Positions 18,018 through 26,649 of a stretch of DNA of 64,000 nucleotides are shown piece by piece. Positions within the stretch are counted from its first letter, which is position 1, and the number at the start of each line of letters is the position of its first letter. This stretch comes from UBA6055 sp965214085. Lineage in GTDB: Bacteria; Chloroflexota; Anaerolineae; Aggregatilineales; Phototrophicaceae. The stretch spans positions 248,001 through 312,000 of the forward strand of contig OZ243937.1 in NCBI GenBank assembly GCA_965214085.1. The letters are read 5' to 3'. A program made the position numbers and the translations under genes. Below the pieces are notes generated by a model. The model was not told the origin of the DNA, did no database searches, and saw only the letters and a list, made by a program, of their open reading frames with translations.

Positions 18018-18362
18018 ATGCACACCGTAGTCGAAACACAGGAATTCGTCAGTCAGTCCAAGAAGCTCCGGATGACAGATGAGGAGCTAGACTTCATAAA
18101 GACATTCGTTGGATTGAATCCTAGCGCAGGCAATGTTGTCCCAGGTACAGGCGGCGCGCGTAAAATCAGATTCCCGCTTCGAGGGCGTGGAAAAAGCGGA
18201 GGATTCAGAGTTATCACCTTTTATAGCGGTATCGATATTCCGATATTCTTAATTGATGTTTATAGCAAACGCGAAAAAGAGAACATAAACTCGGCGAGGA
18301 AGAATTCTATCAGGAATTCAGTGTTGAGAATCCTTAAGGGCTACGGGAGGTCAACAAAATGA
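18018..18362 (+). CDS. RelE/HigB-type toxin
   Basis: A 114-residue protein of the RelE-like toxin family (HigB2 branch): GTGGARKIRFPLRGRGKSGG followed by RVITFYSGIDIPIFLIDVYS and a basic tail. The alternation of basic residues with a beta-strand core is that of ribosome-dependent mRNA interferases. ATG 18018 lies just after a GAGAG; an in-frame TTG at 18009 is possible. Its last four bases overlap the next gene (ATGA), the usual toxin-first layout of this family. mRNA cleavage is expected from the family and is not shown by the sequence alone. Confidence 0.85.
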   Translation: MHTVVETQEFVSQSKKLRMTDEELDFIKTFVGLNPSAGNVVPGTGGARKIRFPLRGRGKSGGFRVITFYSGIDIPIFLIDVYSKREKENINSARKNSIRNSVLRILKGYGRSTK

Positions 18363-18598
18363 ACGATTTCGGCGAAAGGCTCGACAAAAGCTTTAAGCAG
18401 GCTGCGGAAATCGCCGCGGGCAAAGCCAAGCCCGGCACCTATCGCATCACAACCTACGACGACGATGGCAATGCCACGGTCGTAGCCGATTTCAGCGAGG
18501 AATTTCTGGCGCAAGTTGACGCCGAAATCGCCGCGGAGCGCGCAGCCGAAAAGGAACAGTCGGCACAGAAATTGCCCGCCACAGCGCATTCCGGCTAG
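18359..18598 (+). CDS. Putative antitoxin, HigA-like N-terminus without a DNA-binding domain
   Basis: A 79-residue protein overlapping the toxin by four bases. The start, NDFGERLDKSFKQAAEIAAG followed by KAKPGTYRI, resembles the N-terminal segment of HigA2-type antitoxins, which normally continue into a helix-turn-helix. Here the rest is an acidic, Ala/Glu-rich helix (FLAQVDAEIAAERAAEKEQ) with no helix-turn-helix. It may be a shortened or replaced antitoxin that binds the toxin but does not regulate the promoter. Its function is inferred from position. Confidence 0.65.
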   Translation: MNDFGERLDKSFKQAAEIAAGKAKPGTYRITTYDDDGNATVVADFSEEFLAQVDAEIAAERAAEKEQSAQKLPATAHSG

Positions 18599-18671
18599 CG
18601 GCGCGTTGCCTTGTTGTTGGCAGCTTGTTCCCATAGATCGAATTTGGGGGTTACGACAGATGGGGGAGATT

Positions 18672-18959
18672 ATGACGCCGGGCATCACGAGAACCGAGGG
18701 CTTGCGGGGCGGAAGACCCTGTATTGAGGGAACGGGCATTCGCGTTTCTGATATTGTTATCGCTGAACGTTACGGTGAATGCGCTCGGGCTGAAATATCA
18801 GATGAACTTGGCATAACTTGCGAGCAAGTCGCCGCCGCCTTCGCATATTATGAAAACAATACTGCCTATATCGACGCGGATATCCAGCGGCAATTTGATA
18901 ACTTTGACAAGTTAGCTAGAGCCGGCTATGGGCGACCTAAGGCTAAAATTCTATCTTGA
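18672..18959 (+). CDS. DUF433 antitoxin-like protein
   Basis: A 95-residue protein with the DUF433 core: GLRGGRPCIEGTGIRVSDIV, then a winged/helix-turn-helix-like part (ELGITCEQVAAAFAYYENN). ATG 18672 has GGGGGAG six bases upstream, better than an in-frame ATG at 18660. It overlaps the PIN-like gene downstream by 32 bases in another frame. DUF433 with DUF5615 is a recurrent pair, treated as a VapBC-like toxin-antitoxin module. Confidence 0.88.
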   Translation: MTPGITRTEGLRGGRPCIEGTGIRVSDIVIAERYGECARAEISDELGITCEQVAAAFAYYENNTAYIDADIQRQFDNFDKLARAGYGRPKAKILS

Positions 18960-19278
18960 TGAGCAGATGCCGGTTGTTATCGCAGAAGAGTTACGACGCC
19001 GCAAGATCGAAGCTACTACAGTAAAGGAATTGCATCTGCGAGGCTGGTCGGATGCCAGCCACCTCGGTCGCGCCGCTGCTGCGGATTGGGTCCTTTGCAC
19101 AATGGACGACGACTATGTCGAACTAGCAAAATCCGGTGTTCAACACACGGGTATCGTCATCGGGGTGCGAAAAGATCGCAAAGCCATCGGAACCTGGGTG
19201 CGCTTTCTGGTCTGGATGCACGAAACTTATAGTCAAGACGATATGCGCAATCGTGTAGAATATCTCAGACTGGTCTAG
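18928..19278 (+). CDS. DUF5615 PIN-like toxin
   Basis: A 116-residue PIN-fold protein: LKFYLDEQMPVVIAEELRRR with the first Asp/Glu, WSDASHLGRAAAADWVLCTM, then DDDYVELAKSGVQHTGIVI. The acidic residues at LDEQ and TMDDDY match the metal site of PIN-like RNases. Its start lies inside the DUF433 gene (32-base overlap), so the two are translated together. RNase toxicity is inferred from the family. Confidence 0.88.
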   Translation: MGDLRLKFYLDEQMPVVIAEELRRRKIEATTVKELHLRGWSDASHLGRAAAADWVLCTMDDDYVELAKSGVQHTGIVIGVRKDRKAIGTWVRFLVWMHETYSQDDMRNRVEYLRLV

Positions 19279-19340
19279 GCAGCTTCTCACAGAGGCGTCC
19301 CGATCCTGATACTTTCCATATCAATGTAGAAAGACTGACG

Positions 19341-20087
19341 ATGCCAATGCATACCTTCACAGACAGCAACTTCAGCGCCTACATCGGCGACTCGGCCGCG
19401 CTGATACTCATCTCCGACGGCAACGACAAGCTGCGCAGCGACTTCAAGACAGCATTCGACAAGACAGCCGCGGAAGAGGCGGGCATTGTCTTCGGGCGCG
19501 TCGACCCCTCCGTGTACAGCCGGCTGGGCGAGCGCTTTGACTATCAGAAGCGCGCGCTGTTGATCGGCATGTATCGCGGCGAGGTCTTGTGGCGGCGTTC
19601 GCGGCCCTGGGCCAGCGACCTGCCGGATTATATCGCTCAACTGCAAGACGCCATCGCCGCTGATTTGCCGCCTGAGCAGCGGGAGGCGGAAGCCGAAGAA
19701 GAGGAAAAAGCGATTGTGCTGGACAAACCGCTGGACATCACGGACGCCACCTTCGAACAGGAAGCGATTCAAGCCTCGCATGAGCTGCCGGTGCTGGTCG
19801 ATTTCTGGGCGGAGTGGTGCGGTCCCTGCCGCCAGGTAAGCCCGATATTGGAGAAGCTGGCGGGCGAATACGCCGGGCAGATCCGCGTGGTCAAGGTCGA
19901 TACCGATGCCAACCCCGGGCTGAGCCAAGCCTTTCAGATTCGCAGCATCCCCACAATTGCCGTTTTCAAACAGGGCAAGCTGATCTTCATGCAGCCGGGC
20001 GCGCTGCCGGAGCCGTCTTTCCGCGAGTTGATAAAGCAGGCGATTGAGCTGGAAATCCCGGCGGACGAACCAGCTGCCAGCGCCTGA
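19341..20087 (+). CDS. Thioredoxin-domain protein with degenerate N-terminal domain
   Basis: A 248-residue protein. The C-terminal 110 residues form a complete thioredoxin domain with active site FWAEWCGPCRQVSP and cis-Pro segment RSIPTIAVFKQG. The N-terminal 110 residues (FTDSNFSAYIGDSAALILIS onward) look like a second thioredoxin fold that has lost its Cys pair. An acidic linker (REAEAEEEEKAI) joins them. No signal peptide, so it is probably cytosolic, acting as a disulfide reductase or protein-holding factor. It begins 62 bases after the DUF5615 gene but is unlikely to belong to that module. Confidence 0.85.
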   Translation: MPMHTFTDSNFSAYIGDSAALILISDGNDKLRSDFKTAFDKTAAEEAGIVFGRVDPSVYSRLGERFDYQKRALLIGMYRGEVLWRRSRPWASDLPDYIAQLQDAIAADLPPEQREAEAEEEEKAIVLDKPLDITDATFEQEAIQASHELPVLVDFWAEWCGPCRQVSPILEKLAGEYAGQIRVVKVDTDANPGLSQAFQIRSIPTIAVFKQGKLIFMQPGALPEPSFRELIKQAIELEIPADEPAASA

Positions 20088-20112
20088 TTATACCCCTGCG
20101 CGAGGGGTGAAT

Positions 20113-20359
20113 TGATTTTGAACACAGAGAGCGCAGAGGACACAGAGTTTAAGGAGTTAAGACGACTATTCTACTAAACCAACGGCCTGGAATAGGCAAC
20201 GGCCACTAGCGAACTGTGAAGTGACACCACAAATCACAGTTCAAATAAGACATGAACAAATATTTTTATCTTTTTCTCTGTGCTCTCTGCGCCCTCTGTA
20301 GTTGATTTTCAGTTTAGTTTCCCACGTTTTCAGCCGCTATCATTTTGATGCGATTGCCC
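20113..20359. mobile_element. MITE-like element, copy C (left end lost)
   Basis: The gap between the thioredoxin gene and the recombinase holds an AACACAGAGAGCGCAGAGGA arm, a central part with GTTAAGACGACTATTC, the opposite arm TTTCTCTGTGCTCTCTGCGC and a perfect right end ATTTTGATGCGATTGCCC (20342-20359). The left terminal repeat is not present. The core differs from copies A and B. Confidence 0.65.
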
Positions 20360-20398
20360 CGTCAAATAATATTAACTTCTGAAGGCACAGTCCGCCTG

Positions 20399-21520
20399 TT
20401 ATCGTAGCGCCGCGCCCGTCAATAGCGCCAAGCTCTGCGCATCGTGCGGGGGTACAAACATATTGGGCGGGTGACGGTCGCGGCCGTCGAGCGCGCCGAT
20501 GTAGGTCTGCGTCGTCTGCAGGCTGGTATGGCCCAGATTCTGGCGGATGCGCTCCAGGTCCATGCCGAAGTCGTAGGCGTTGCGGGCGTAGGTGCGGCGC
20601 AGGTCATGCGGCTTCACTACACAGAGCGCGCCGTCGATGCTGATGGGGTAGGCGTTCATGATGTCGTTGACGGTCCAGGCGCCGATGCCGCTTGGGCGCA
20701 CGCTTTTGCCGCCGCGCCGGATGCCACGGAAGACGTGCCCGGCATTAATATCGGCTGCGCGCAGCCAGGCATCGACGTACATCAGGCACCAGTCGAGGGG
20801 CCCGTAGGGGATGAGGCGCTGCTTGCCGCCCTTGCCCTCGCGCACACGCAGCGACAACTCGCCGCCGAGGCGCTGGCGCAGGTCGTCCACTTGCAGAGCC
20901 GCCGCTTCGGCCGCGCGGATGCCGCTGCAGACCATCAGGGTCATCAGCGCTGTATCACGCAGGCCGCGCAAGGTGGAGATGCCGGGCGCTTGCGCCAAAG
21001 CGCTGACTTGGTAGGGCTTGAGGCGCAAGTGCTCGCTATCGGCGCTGTCCTGTTTGTCGACCAGCTTGACGGGCGCGGCGGCCGGGTGCACATCATTGGC
21101 AATGCGCACAAAGAATTCGTTGACCATAGCCTGCTGCTCTGATTCGCTGTCTTCGGGGTTGGTCAATTCATAGAGCCTGTCGCGCGCTTCGTTGCTGGTG
21201 AGCAGGGCCTTATAGCGGCTGCGGATGGTCGCCAGATGCGCCAGCGCCGTCGCCGCGGAAAGCGTGGCGGGTTTGCGCTGGCCGCGTTTGTCGGCGCGCC
21301 AGCGGTCGTAGAGCAAGTAGTCGCGATAAGCCTTTAAGTCCGGCTGATACCAGGTGAGCTGCTTTGCGGACAACCAGTCGATGTAGAAGCTCAAGCGCGA
21401 GCGCAGATCTTTATTGGGCTGCGCGGGCATGAGGACGGCATAATTTTCGCGCCATAGCCGTGATTTCCGCTCTTCAGCGGCATCCGGATTCATCCTGTTC
21501 GCCTTCTCCATAACAGCCAT
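20399..21520 (-). CDS. Tyrosine recombinase / integrase
   Basis: A 373-residue recombinase. An N-terminal SAM-like DNA-binding region precedes the catalytic domain, where all catalytic residues are visible: Arg in CSGIRAAEAAAL, Lys in REGKGGKQRL, HDLRRT, LGHTSLQTT and the nucleophile Tyr in QTYIGAL. Start candidates are ATG 21520 and ATG 21493, the latter with GAGAAGG upstream. No phage or plasmid genes are adjacent. It is flanked on both sides by MITE-family elements (copies C and D). It may act on att or dif-like sites elsewhere. Confidence 0.88.
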   Translation of the reverse strand: MAVMEKANRMNPDAAEERKSRLWRENYAVLMPAQPNKDLRSRLSFYIDWLSAKQLTWYQPDLKAYRDYLLYDRWRADKRGQRKPATLSAATALAHLATIRSRYKALLTSNEARDRLYELTNPEDSESEQQAMVNEFFVRIANDVHPAAAPVKLVDKQDSADSEHLRLKPYQVSALAQAPGISTLRGLRDTALMTLMVCSGIRAAEAAALQVDDLRQRLGGELSLRVREGKGGKQRLIPYGPLDWCLMYVDAWLRAADINAGHVFRGIRRGGKSVRPSGIGAWTVNDIMNAYPISIDGALCVVKPHDLRRTYARNAYDFGMDLERIRQNLGHTSLQTTQTYIGALDGRDRHPPNMFVPPHDAQSLALLTGAALR

Positions 21521-21569
21521 TCTAGCCCGACATGGCTCATCGCGTAGCTCGAATCAGGCCAGTTGACAG

Positions 21570-21818
21570 AGCAATCGCATAAAATGAATCTGCGAAACTA
21601 TGAACATAATTCAAACTTAAATCAAACCACAGAGACACAGAGAGCACAGAGAAAGTCTATCAACTATATTTATTGTGAAATTGCACTCCAATTTCGAACC
21701 CTGTGATAAGTATTTTACGCATGTGTATGTCGATACTAGAGGAGTTCTGCCCCGATCAAACTTAATCTCTGTGTTCTCTGTGCCTCTGTGGTGAAATATT
21801 ATTTGAAGCGATTGCACT
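21570..21818. mobile_element. MITE-like element, copy D (variant ends)
   Basis: An approximately 250-bp element between the recombinase and the MoxR gene. Left end GCAATCGCATAAAAT, right end ATTTGAAGCGATTGCACTGG, with arms CCACAGAGACACAGAGAGC and CTCTGTGTTCTCTGTGCCTC. The right end (GAAGCGATTGCACTGGG) is shared with the copy at 33774-33993, which suggests a subfamily. No coding capacity. Confidence 0.7.
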
Positions 21819-21906
21819 GGGCCAGTTGATACCCGCCCCTCGCCCAGCGATTGTTTCAAGCTATAATGGCTGCCACTCTTGGCAACTGACATGAAAGAAC
21901 CCCACC

Positions 21907-22908
21907 ATGAGCGAAGCGGCGCCCGCAGCACTCGGCTTGGAGGAATTTGGCGAAATCGCCCGCAGCATTGAAGCGGAAGTCGGCAAGGTCATCGTCGGGC
22001 AGGAAGAGGTGGTGCGCAGCGTCATCATCTGTGTGTTGGCCGGCGGCCACGCGCTGCTGGAAGGCGTGCCCGGGCTGGGCAAAACCATGCTGATACGCAC
22101 GCTGGGCGATGTGCTCGAACTGCAATTTTCGCGCATTCAATTCACGCCCGATCTGATGCCGGCGGATATTGTCGGCACCGATATCCTGGAGGAATCCGAG
22201 GACGGCCGGCGGCAATTCCGCTTCCAGGCGGGGCCGATCTTCGCCAATCTGATCCTGGCGGACGAGATCAACCGCGCCACGCCCAAGACGCAGTCGGCTA
22301 TGCTGGAAGCGATGCAGGAAAAGACGGTCACGGTGGCTGGGCATGGCTACCAGTTGGAGGCGCCCTTTTTTGTGCTGGCGACGCAGAATCCGCTGGAGAT
22401 GGAAGGCACCTATCCGCTGCCCGAGGCGCAGTTGGATCGCTTCCTGTTCAAAGTGAATGTCGCCTTCCCTGATGTGAAGGACCTGGTGCGGATTTTGGAG
22501 CGCACCACAGGGCTGGAGCAGCCGCGGGCGCAGAAAGTCGCGGATGGCGCGCAAGTGATCGCTATGGGCCAGCTGGCGCTGAGCACGCCGATACCCAGCC
22601 ATGTCAGCGAGTACGTGGCGCATATCGTAGTTGCCACGCACCCAGAAAGCGACCAAGCCACGCCGATGCTGCGTCAGTATGCCCGCTATGGCGCCAGCCC
22701 GCGCGGGGCGCAAGCGCTGATCATCGGCGCGAAGATAAACGCGCTGCTTGAAGGACGCAGCAATGTCTCCTTTGATGATGTCGCTTCGGTCGCGCCGGCC
22801 GCATTGCGCCACCGCATTCTGCTCAATTTCGAGGGCCAGGCTGAAGGGCTGCGCACTGACGACCTAATCGCTGACGCGCTCAAGTCCGTGCCCAAGCTGG
22901 CGGGTTAA
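21907..22908 (+). CDS. MoxR-family AAA+ ATPase
   Basis: A 333-residue AAA+ chaperone-like ATPase: Walker A LEGVPGLGKTM, Walker B LILADEINRATPKTQSAMLE, sensor 1 LATQNPLEMEGTYPLPEAQ and the following arginine-finger region LDRFLFKV. MoxR proteins usually sit with DUF58 and von Willebrand factor A genes and help mature metal or membrane complexes. Here neither is present; the stop is 3 bases before a TIM-barrel gene. Confidence 0.93.
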   Translation: MSEAAPAALGLEEFGEIARSIEAEVGKVIVGQEEVVRSVIICVLAGGHALLEGVPGLGKTMLIRTLGDVLELQFSRIQFTPDLMPADIVGTDILEESEDGRRQFRFQAGPIFANLILADEINRATPKTQSAMLEAMQEKTVTVAGHGYQLEAPFFVLATQNPLEMEGTYPLPEAQLDRFLFKVNVAFPDVKDLVRILERTTGLEQPRAQKVADGAQVIAMGQLALSTPIPSHVSEYVAHIVVATHPESDQATPMLRQYARYGASPRGAQALIIGAKINALLEGRSNVSFDDVASVAPAALRHRILLNFEGQAEGLRTDDLIADALKSVPKLAG

Positions 22909-22911
22909 GCC

Positions 22912-23703
22912 ATGCCTAAGCTCGCCATTCAAGAAGCGCTGCTGCCCGGCGCAACTGTGAATGAGAAACTAGCAACGGCTGCCGAGTTGGGTTTCAGCGG
23001 GGTCGAATTTCTGGCGGAGGATTTGGACGAGCGCCTGCCCGAAATCTACGCTGCGCTGCAAGCACAGAGCCTGGCGGCCTGTGGCGTCAACATGGGCACT
23101 GCGAGCGGCTGGCTTGCTGCTGATCGGGCGACGCGCGAAGATGCGACGGACAGCCTGCGCCGCGCCTTGACCTGCGCGCTAGACCTTGAAGCGGAATACG
23201 TAACTTTCGTGCCGCACTACGGCGTTAGCGATCTGCCCGACTTGACGCCATTTGCCGCGCCGGTGGAATTGCAGAAGGAGCTGTTCATCTGGCTGCTGCG
23301 CGGCATCTCCGACCTGGCCGATGCCATGGACGCCCAGCTGGCGCTGCTGCCGGTCAACAGCCGCGAGACAAGCTTCGTGACTTGCCTGGACGACGCCGCC
23401 TACTTTCGCCGCCAAGTGGAAGACCATCCCAATATCACCATCGCCGCCAATACCCGCTGCCTGTCGCTGGAAGAGCAAGATGTCGCATCAAGCCTGGCGG
23501 AGCACAGCCACGCGCTTAGCGCTGTCTATCTGGTCGACGACAATCGGCGCTTGCCCGGCCAGGGCGCGCTGCCATTCGCGAGTTTGGCCAGCGTCCTGCG
23601 CTCTACGGATTTTGCCGGCTGGCTGGTGCTCGCTGGCGAGAGCGGGGGCAGCGCGGAAGTAACAGCATGCTTGGGTTATCTGCGCCAGAGCGAGGTAATA
23701 TAG
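22912..23703 (+). CDS. Sugar phosphate isomerase/epimerase-like TIM-barrel protein
   Basis: A 263-residue protein of the xylose-isomerase-like TIM barrel (AP-endonuclease 2) superfamily: KLATAAELGFSGVEFLAEDL at strand and helix 1, EAEYVTFVPHYGVSDLPDL at the middle, and a C-terminal FAGWLVLAGESGG. Several metal-site residues of active isomerases are not obvious, so the reaction is unknown. It follows the MoxR gene after 3 bases and is very likely co-transcribed. Confidence 0.7.
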   Translation: MPKLAIQEALLPGATVNEKLATAAELGFSGVEFLAEDLDERLPEIYAALQAQSLAACGVNMGTASGWLAADRATREDATDSLRRALTCALDLEAEYVTFVPHYGVSDLPDLTPFAAPVELQKELFIWLLRGISDLADAMDAQLALLPVNSRETSFVTCLDDAAYFRRQVEDHPNITIAANTRCLSLEEQDVASSLAEHSHALSAVYLVDDNRRLPGQGALPFASLASVLRSTDFAGWLVLAGESGGSAEVTACLGYLRQSEVI

Positions 23704-23715
23704 TTCTCTATTACT

Positions 23716-23748
23716 AAAACAGCCTGCCGATAGCAATCATGCAGGCTG
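23716..23748 (-). terminator. Rho-independent terminator of the HU gene
   Basis: CAGCCTGC (23720-23727) pairs perfectly with GCAGGCTG (23741-23748) around a 13-base loop. Read on the minus strand, the stem is followed by TTTTAGTAAT, so it should stop transcription from the HU gene that ends at 23805. It lies in the convergent gap and may also serve the plus-strand gene, though no T tract follows on that side. Confidence 0.65.
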
Positions 23749-23804
23749 AAGAAATTGCGAATCTGTGAGCGGGATTACATTTCTGCAGTCCCCGTCACGA
23801 CATG

Positions 23805-24077
23805 TCAGTTGACCGCGTCGGTCAGGCCGGCGCCAGGCTTGAACTTGACGACATTCTTCGCCGCGATTTGGATCTCTTCGCCGGTGCGCGGATTACGCCC
23901 GGTGCGCGCATTGCGTTTATCGACCGACCATGAGCCGAAGCCGACCAGCGAAATCCGTTCGCCGTTGGCAAGCGCGCCCGAAACGGAAGAAACGAATGCA
24001 TCCAGCGCTTTGCCAGCGTCGCCTTTGCTGAGCCCAGACCCGTCTGCGATTGCACCAATCAATTCTGCTTTATTCAT
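23805..24077 (-). CDS. hup: HU-family DNA-binding protein
   Basis: A 90-residue histone-like protein: MNKAELIGAIADGSGLSKGD, then LVGFGSWSVDKRNARTGRNP with the DNA-binding beta-arm and its Pro. Length and all hallmarks are those of HU, which bends and compacts DNA as a dimer. AAAAGGAG lies just before ATG 24077, and an extended -10 site is seen upstream. A hairpin with a T tract follows the gene. Confidence 0.96.
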   Translation of the reverse strand: MNKAELIGAIADGSGLSKGDAGKALDAFVSSVSGALANGERISLVGFGSWSVDKRNARTGRNPRTGEEIQIAAKNVVKFKPGAGLTDAVN

Positions 24078-24112
24078 GACAATTGCTCCTTTTACGTCGT
24101 TGCTCGGCTAGT

Positions 24113-24121
24113 AGTATAGCA
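24113..24121 (-). promoter_or_regulatory. Extended -10 promoter of the HU gene
   Basis: On the minus strand TGCTATACT gives an extended -10 element (TG-n-TATACT) 35 bases before the HU start. A good -35 hexamer is not seen, as is common for extended -10 promoters. Confidence 0.45.
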
Positions 24122-24214
24122 TTTTTTCACCCTTGCACAGGTTGAATTGCAGTATTCTAGCGGTCTATACCACTATACAACAGTTCTCACATTTGGCGCC
24201 GCGGCACACGCCGA

Positions 24215-25141
24215 CTAGCAGCGGTCAGGCGGCCTGTTTCTGGCTTGGCGCATGAACTCGTCGACCTCGGCGCGGGTGGGCAAAGCGCTGCGCCCACCCA
24301 TGGCGCGGCAGTTCAGCGAGCCGACGGCGGACGCGAACTGCGCCATGCGCGGCACATCCCAGCCCTGAAGCAGCGCATACATAAAGGCGCCGTGGTAGGC
24401 GTCGCCGGCCCCGGTCGTATCCACTACTTGCACAGGATAAGCCGGGAACTGGCGCAGGCCCTGATCCCAGCAGACTACCGCGCCGCGCTCGCCCAGGGTC
24501 ACGATGGCAATCTCCGCCCCCGCGTCGAATAAGCGCTGCGCAACTTCCGCGGGCGGTCTATCCGGCAGCCAGGCGCTGGCCCATTGTTCCGGCACAATCG
24601 GAACATCCACCAGCTCAAGCAAGGGTTTGATTTCGGCATAAGGACGGGCCGGATCGAGAACCACCTTGATACCCGCCTCGCGCGCCCACGTGGCCAACTG
24701 CAGCGTAGTCGCTGTAATATTATCGACGAACAGGACCCGCGCGCCGGCCAAATGCTCTCGCTTGACCTCCGCCGGGCTGATGGCGGCGCCTGTCGGCGGG
24801 CGCGTGATAATGCTGCGGTCGCCCGATTGCTCGTCCACCAATATCACGGAGACATGCGACTCGCTGCCCGCTTCTTCCAGCAGCAGCGAGACATCGACGC
24901 CCTCGCGTTGCAGGTCCTGGCGGATGTACTCGCCGAGAGCGTCATCGCCGATGCGGGAGATGATCTTGGCCCTGGCGCCGAGGCGGGCAGCGGCGACCAA
25001 GCTGCAAGACGCCAGCCCGCCCGGCTGCCGCATATAATTCCGCGCTTGCATATTTTCGTTGCGATGCGGCAGGCGCGGCACGGTGACCAGATGATCAACC
25101 GTGCAGACGCCGATGCCAACGATGTCTGGAGTGGGGGGCAT
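24215..25141 (-). CDS. PfkB-family carbohydrate kinase
   Basis: A 308-residue ribokinase-fold sugar kinase. N-terminal PDIVGIGVCTVDHLVTVPRL and GGLASCSLVAAARLGA form the substrate site; the C-terminal signature VVDTTGAGDAYHGAFMYAL carries the catalytic Asp and anion hole. It phosphorylates a sugar or a 2-keto-3-deoxy sugar acid with ATP; the substrate is not determined by these motifs. With the dehydratases at 10695 and 63211 it could complete a sugar-acid route, which is inference. Confidence 0.88.
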   Translation of the reverse strand: MPPTPDIVGIGVCTVDHLVTVPRLPHRNENMQARNYMRQPGGLASCSLVAAARLGARAKIISRIGDDALGEYIRQDLQREGVDVSLLLEEAGSESHVSVILVDEQSGDRSIITRPPTGAAISPAEVKREHLAGARVLFVDNITATTLQLATWAREAGIKVVLDPARPYAEIKPLLELVDVPIVPEQWASAWLPDRPPAEVAQRLFDAGAEIAIVTLGERGAVVCWDQGLRQFPAYPVQVVDTTGAGDAYHGAFMYALLQGWDVPRMAQFASAVGSLNCRAMGGRSALPTRAEVDEFMRQARNRPPDRC

Positions 25142-25360
25142 GTGTTCGCTTTCGCTATGTTAAAACGGTCGCCATGTTTGTAACGCAATCGCCGTGATCC
25201 TGCAATCAGCAGGCTTTGAGATGACTAATCCTTCTGCTACATTCTACGCTTGAATGTCGGCACAAATGTTGCCTTGACCAAAAGCTTGGTCAACGACGTG
25301 CTGGATCATTCAGTTAATTGAGTAATTCGCTATATAGACTAATGAAAGAGGGTTCAACTA

Positions 25361-26581
25361 ATGACGGACGGCGATAACATGAGTTTAACTGGCAACATGA
25401 ACCACTTGGTCAAATGCCCACGCTGTGGGAATCAGTTTGAACTTAGTGAAACATTCCGCGCGCATTTCGAAGAGGAAAAGCGTAGGGAAGTCGAAGACGC
25501 TGTACGAGATAGTGAAGCGGGAATCCGTGCCGAGCTGGAGCATGCCCATCAAGCCAAGCTGGACCAAAGCGCCGGGCAGGTCAAAGAACTAGAAGCGCAA
25601 ATCAAAGCCGACAAAGAAGCGCAAGATAAACGCCAAGCCAAACTCCGCGCCGAGATGGAACAAGCCCATCAAGCCAAGCTGGACCAAAGCGCCGAGCAAG
25701 TCAAAGAATTAGAAGCGCAAATCAAAGCCAATAAAGAAGCGCAAGATAGACGTGAAGCTGAAATCCTAGCTGAAGCGGCAAAGAAACAATCCAGCCAATT
25801 TGACATCCAGCGCGGCGAATGGGATCTCGAGAAGCAGCGCTTAGAAAAACAAGTCGAAAATATGCAGCGCCAGCTCGGGCAGAAGTCGGTCGAACTACAG
25901 GGCGAAGCGCTGGAGGTTTATCTCAAGCAGAAGCTGCAGACAGAATTTCTCTTCGACACGATAGAAGATATCGGTCGCGGACAGCGCGGAGCCGACCTGA
26001 TGCATAAGGTCAATGATACGCGTTTAGGTGTCTGTGGCATGCTGGTCTGGGAGGCAAAGCGCACGAAACACTGGAACGACAACTGGATTGAGAAAATCAA
26101 GCAAGATGCCGATCGCGTTGGCGCTCACCTTCGCATCATCGTTTCCGAAGCTCTGCCATCGGATATCGAGGTTTTCGCGCTGAAGGATGGCGTTTGGGTC
26201 AGCAGCATTGAAGCTGCCATCCCGCTGGCGAATGCGCTGCGCGCTCAGCTAATTGAAAGCGCCCGCCTGCAACGCGTGGCTCAGGGCAAGAACGTGAAGA
26301 TGGACGAGGTTTACCAATACCTGACGAGTCCACGTTTTGGCGAACGCATCCAACGAATGGTGGAAACGTGGGATGCGCTGGAAAAGCAGGTGAAAAGCGA
26401 AGAGCGTTCAATGCAGCGTCAATGGAAAGAACGACGCAAGCAACTCGCAAAAATGCAGGATACTACGCTAGAAATGTTCACCGACTTTTCCGCGATTCTT
26501 GGGCAGGAAATCCCCCAAGTCCCCGGCCTGGAATTGGAAGCATTGCCACCGGGAGATGGTCTTGAGGTAATCGACCCATAA
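25361..26581 (+). CDS. DUF2130 protein: zinc ribbon, coiled coil and PD-(D/E)XK-like domain
   Basis: A 406-residue protein. Residues 19-22 hold a single Cys pair, KCPRCGNQF; a long coiled coil (about 30-175) follows; then the DUF2130 domain with RGADLMHKVNDTRLGVCGML and WEAKRTKHWNDNWIEKIKQD, whose Asp, Glu and Lys are spaced as in PD-(D/E)XK nucleases. The coiled coil contains an exact-length 40-residue repeat encoded by a 120-bp DNA duplication (25529-25648 and 25649-25768). GAGGG precedes ATG 25361. The family's function is unknown; a DNA-processing or defence role is inferred from the nuclease-like residues. Confidence 0.85.
   Translation: MTDGDNMSLTGNMNHLVKCPRCGNQFELSETFRAHFEEEKRREVEDAVRDSEAGIRAELEHAHQAKLDQSAGQVKELEAQIKADKEAQDKRQAKLRAEMEQAHQAKLDQSAEQVKELEAQIKANKEAQDRREAEILAEAAKKQSSQFDIQRGEWDLEKQRLEKQVENMQRQLGQKSVELQGEALEVYLKQKLQTEFLFDTIEDIGRGQRGADLMHKVNDTRLGVCGMLVWEAKRTKHWNDNWIEKIKQDADRVGAHLRIIVSEALPSDIEVFALKDGVWVSSIEAAIPLANALRAQLIESARLQRVAQGKNVKMDEVYQYLTSPRFGERIQRMVETWDALEKQVKSEERSMQRQWKERRKQLAKMQDTTLEMFTDFSAILGQEIPQVPGLELEALPPGDGLEVIDP
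25529..25768 (+). repeat. 120-bp tandem duplication inside the DUF2130 gene
   Basis: Two adjacent 120-base units encode 40 residues each (CATCAAGCCAAGCTGGACCA occurs at 25547 and 25667). Most differences between the units are single bases, so the duplication is fairly recent. It keeps the frame and the heptad pattern of the coiled coil. Confidence 0.85.
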
Positions 26582-26649
26582 GCGAACGGATGCGTCTACC
26601 GCAACTCAATAAATGGAAAATCAATCACAGAACAGAGGAGAAACTCAAC

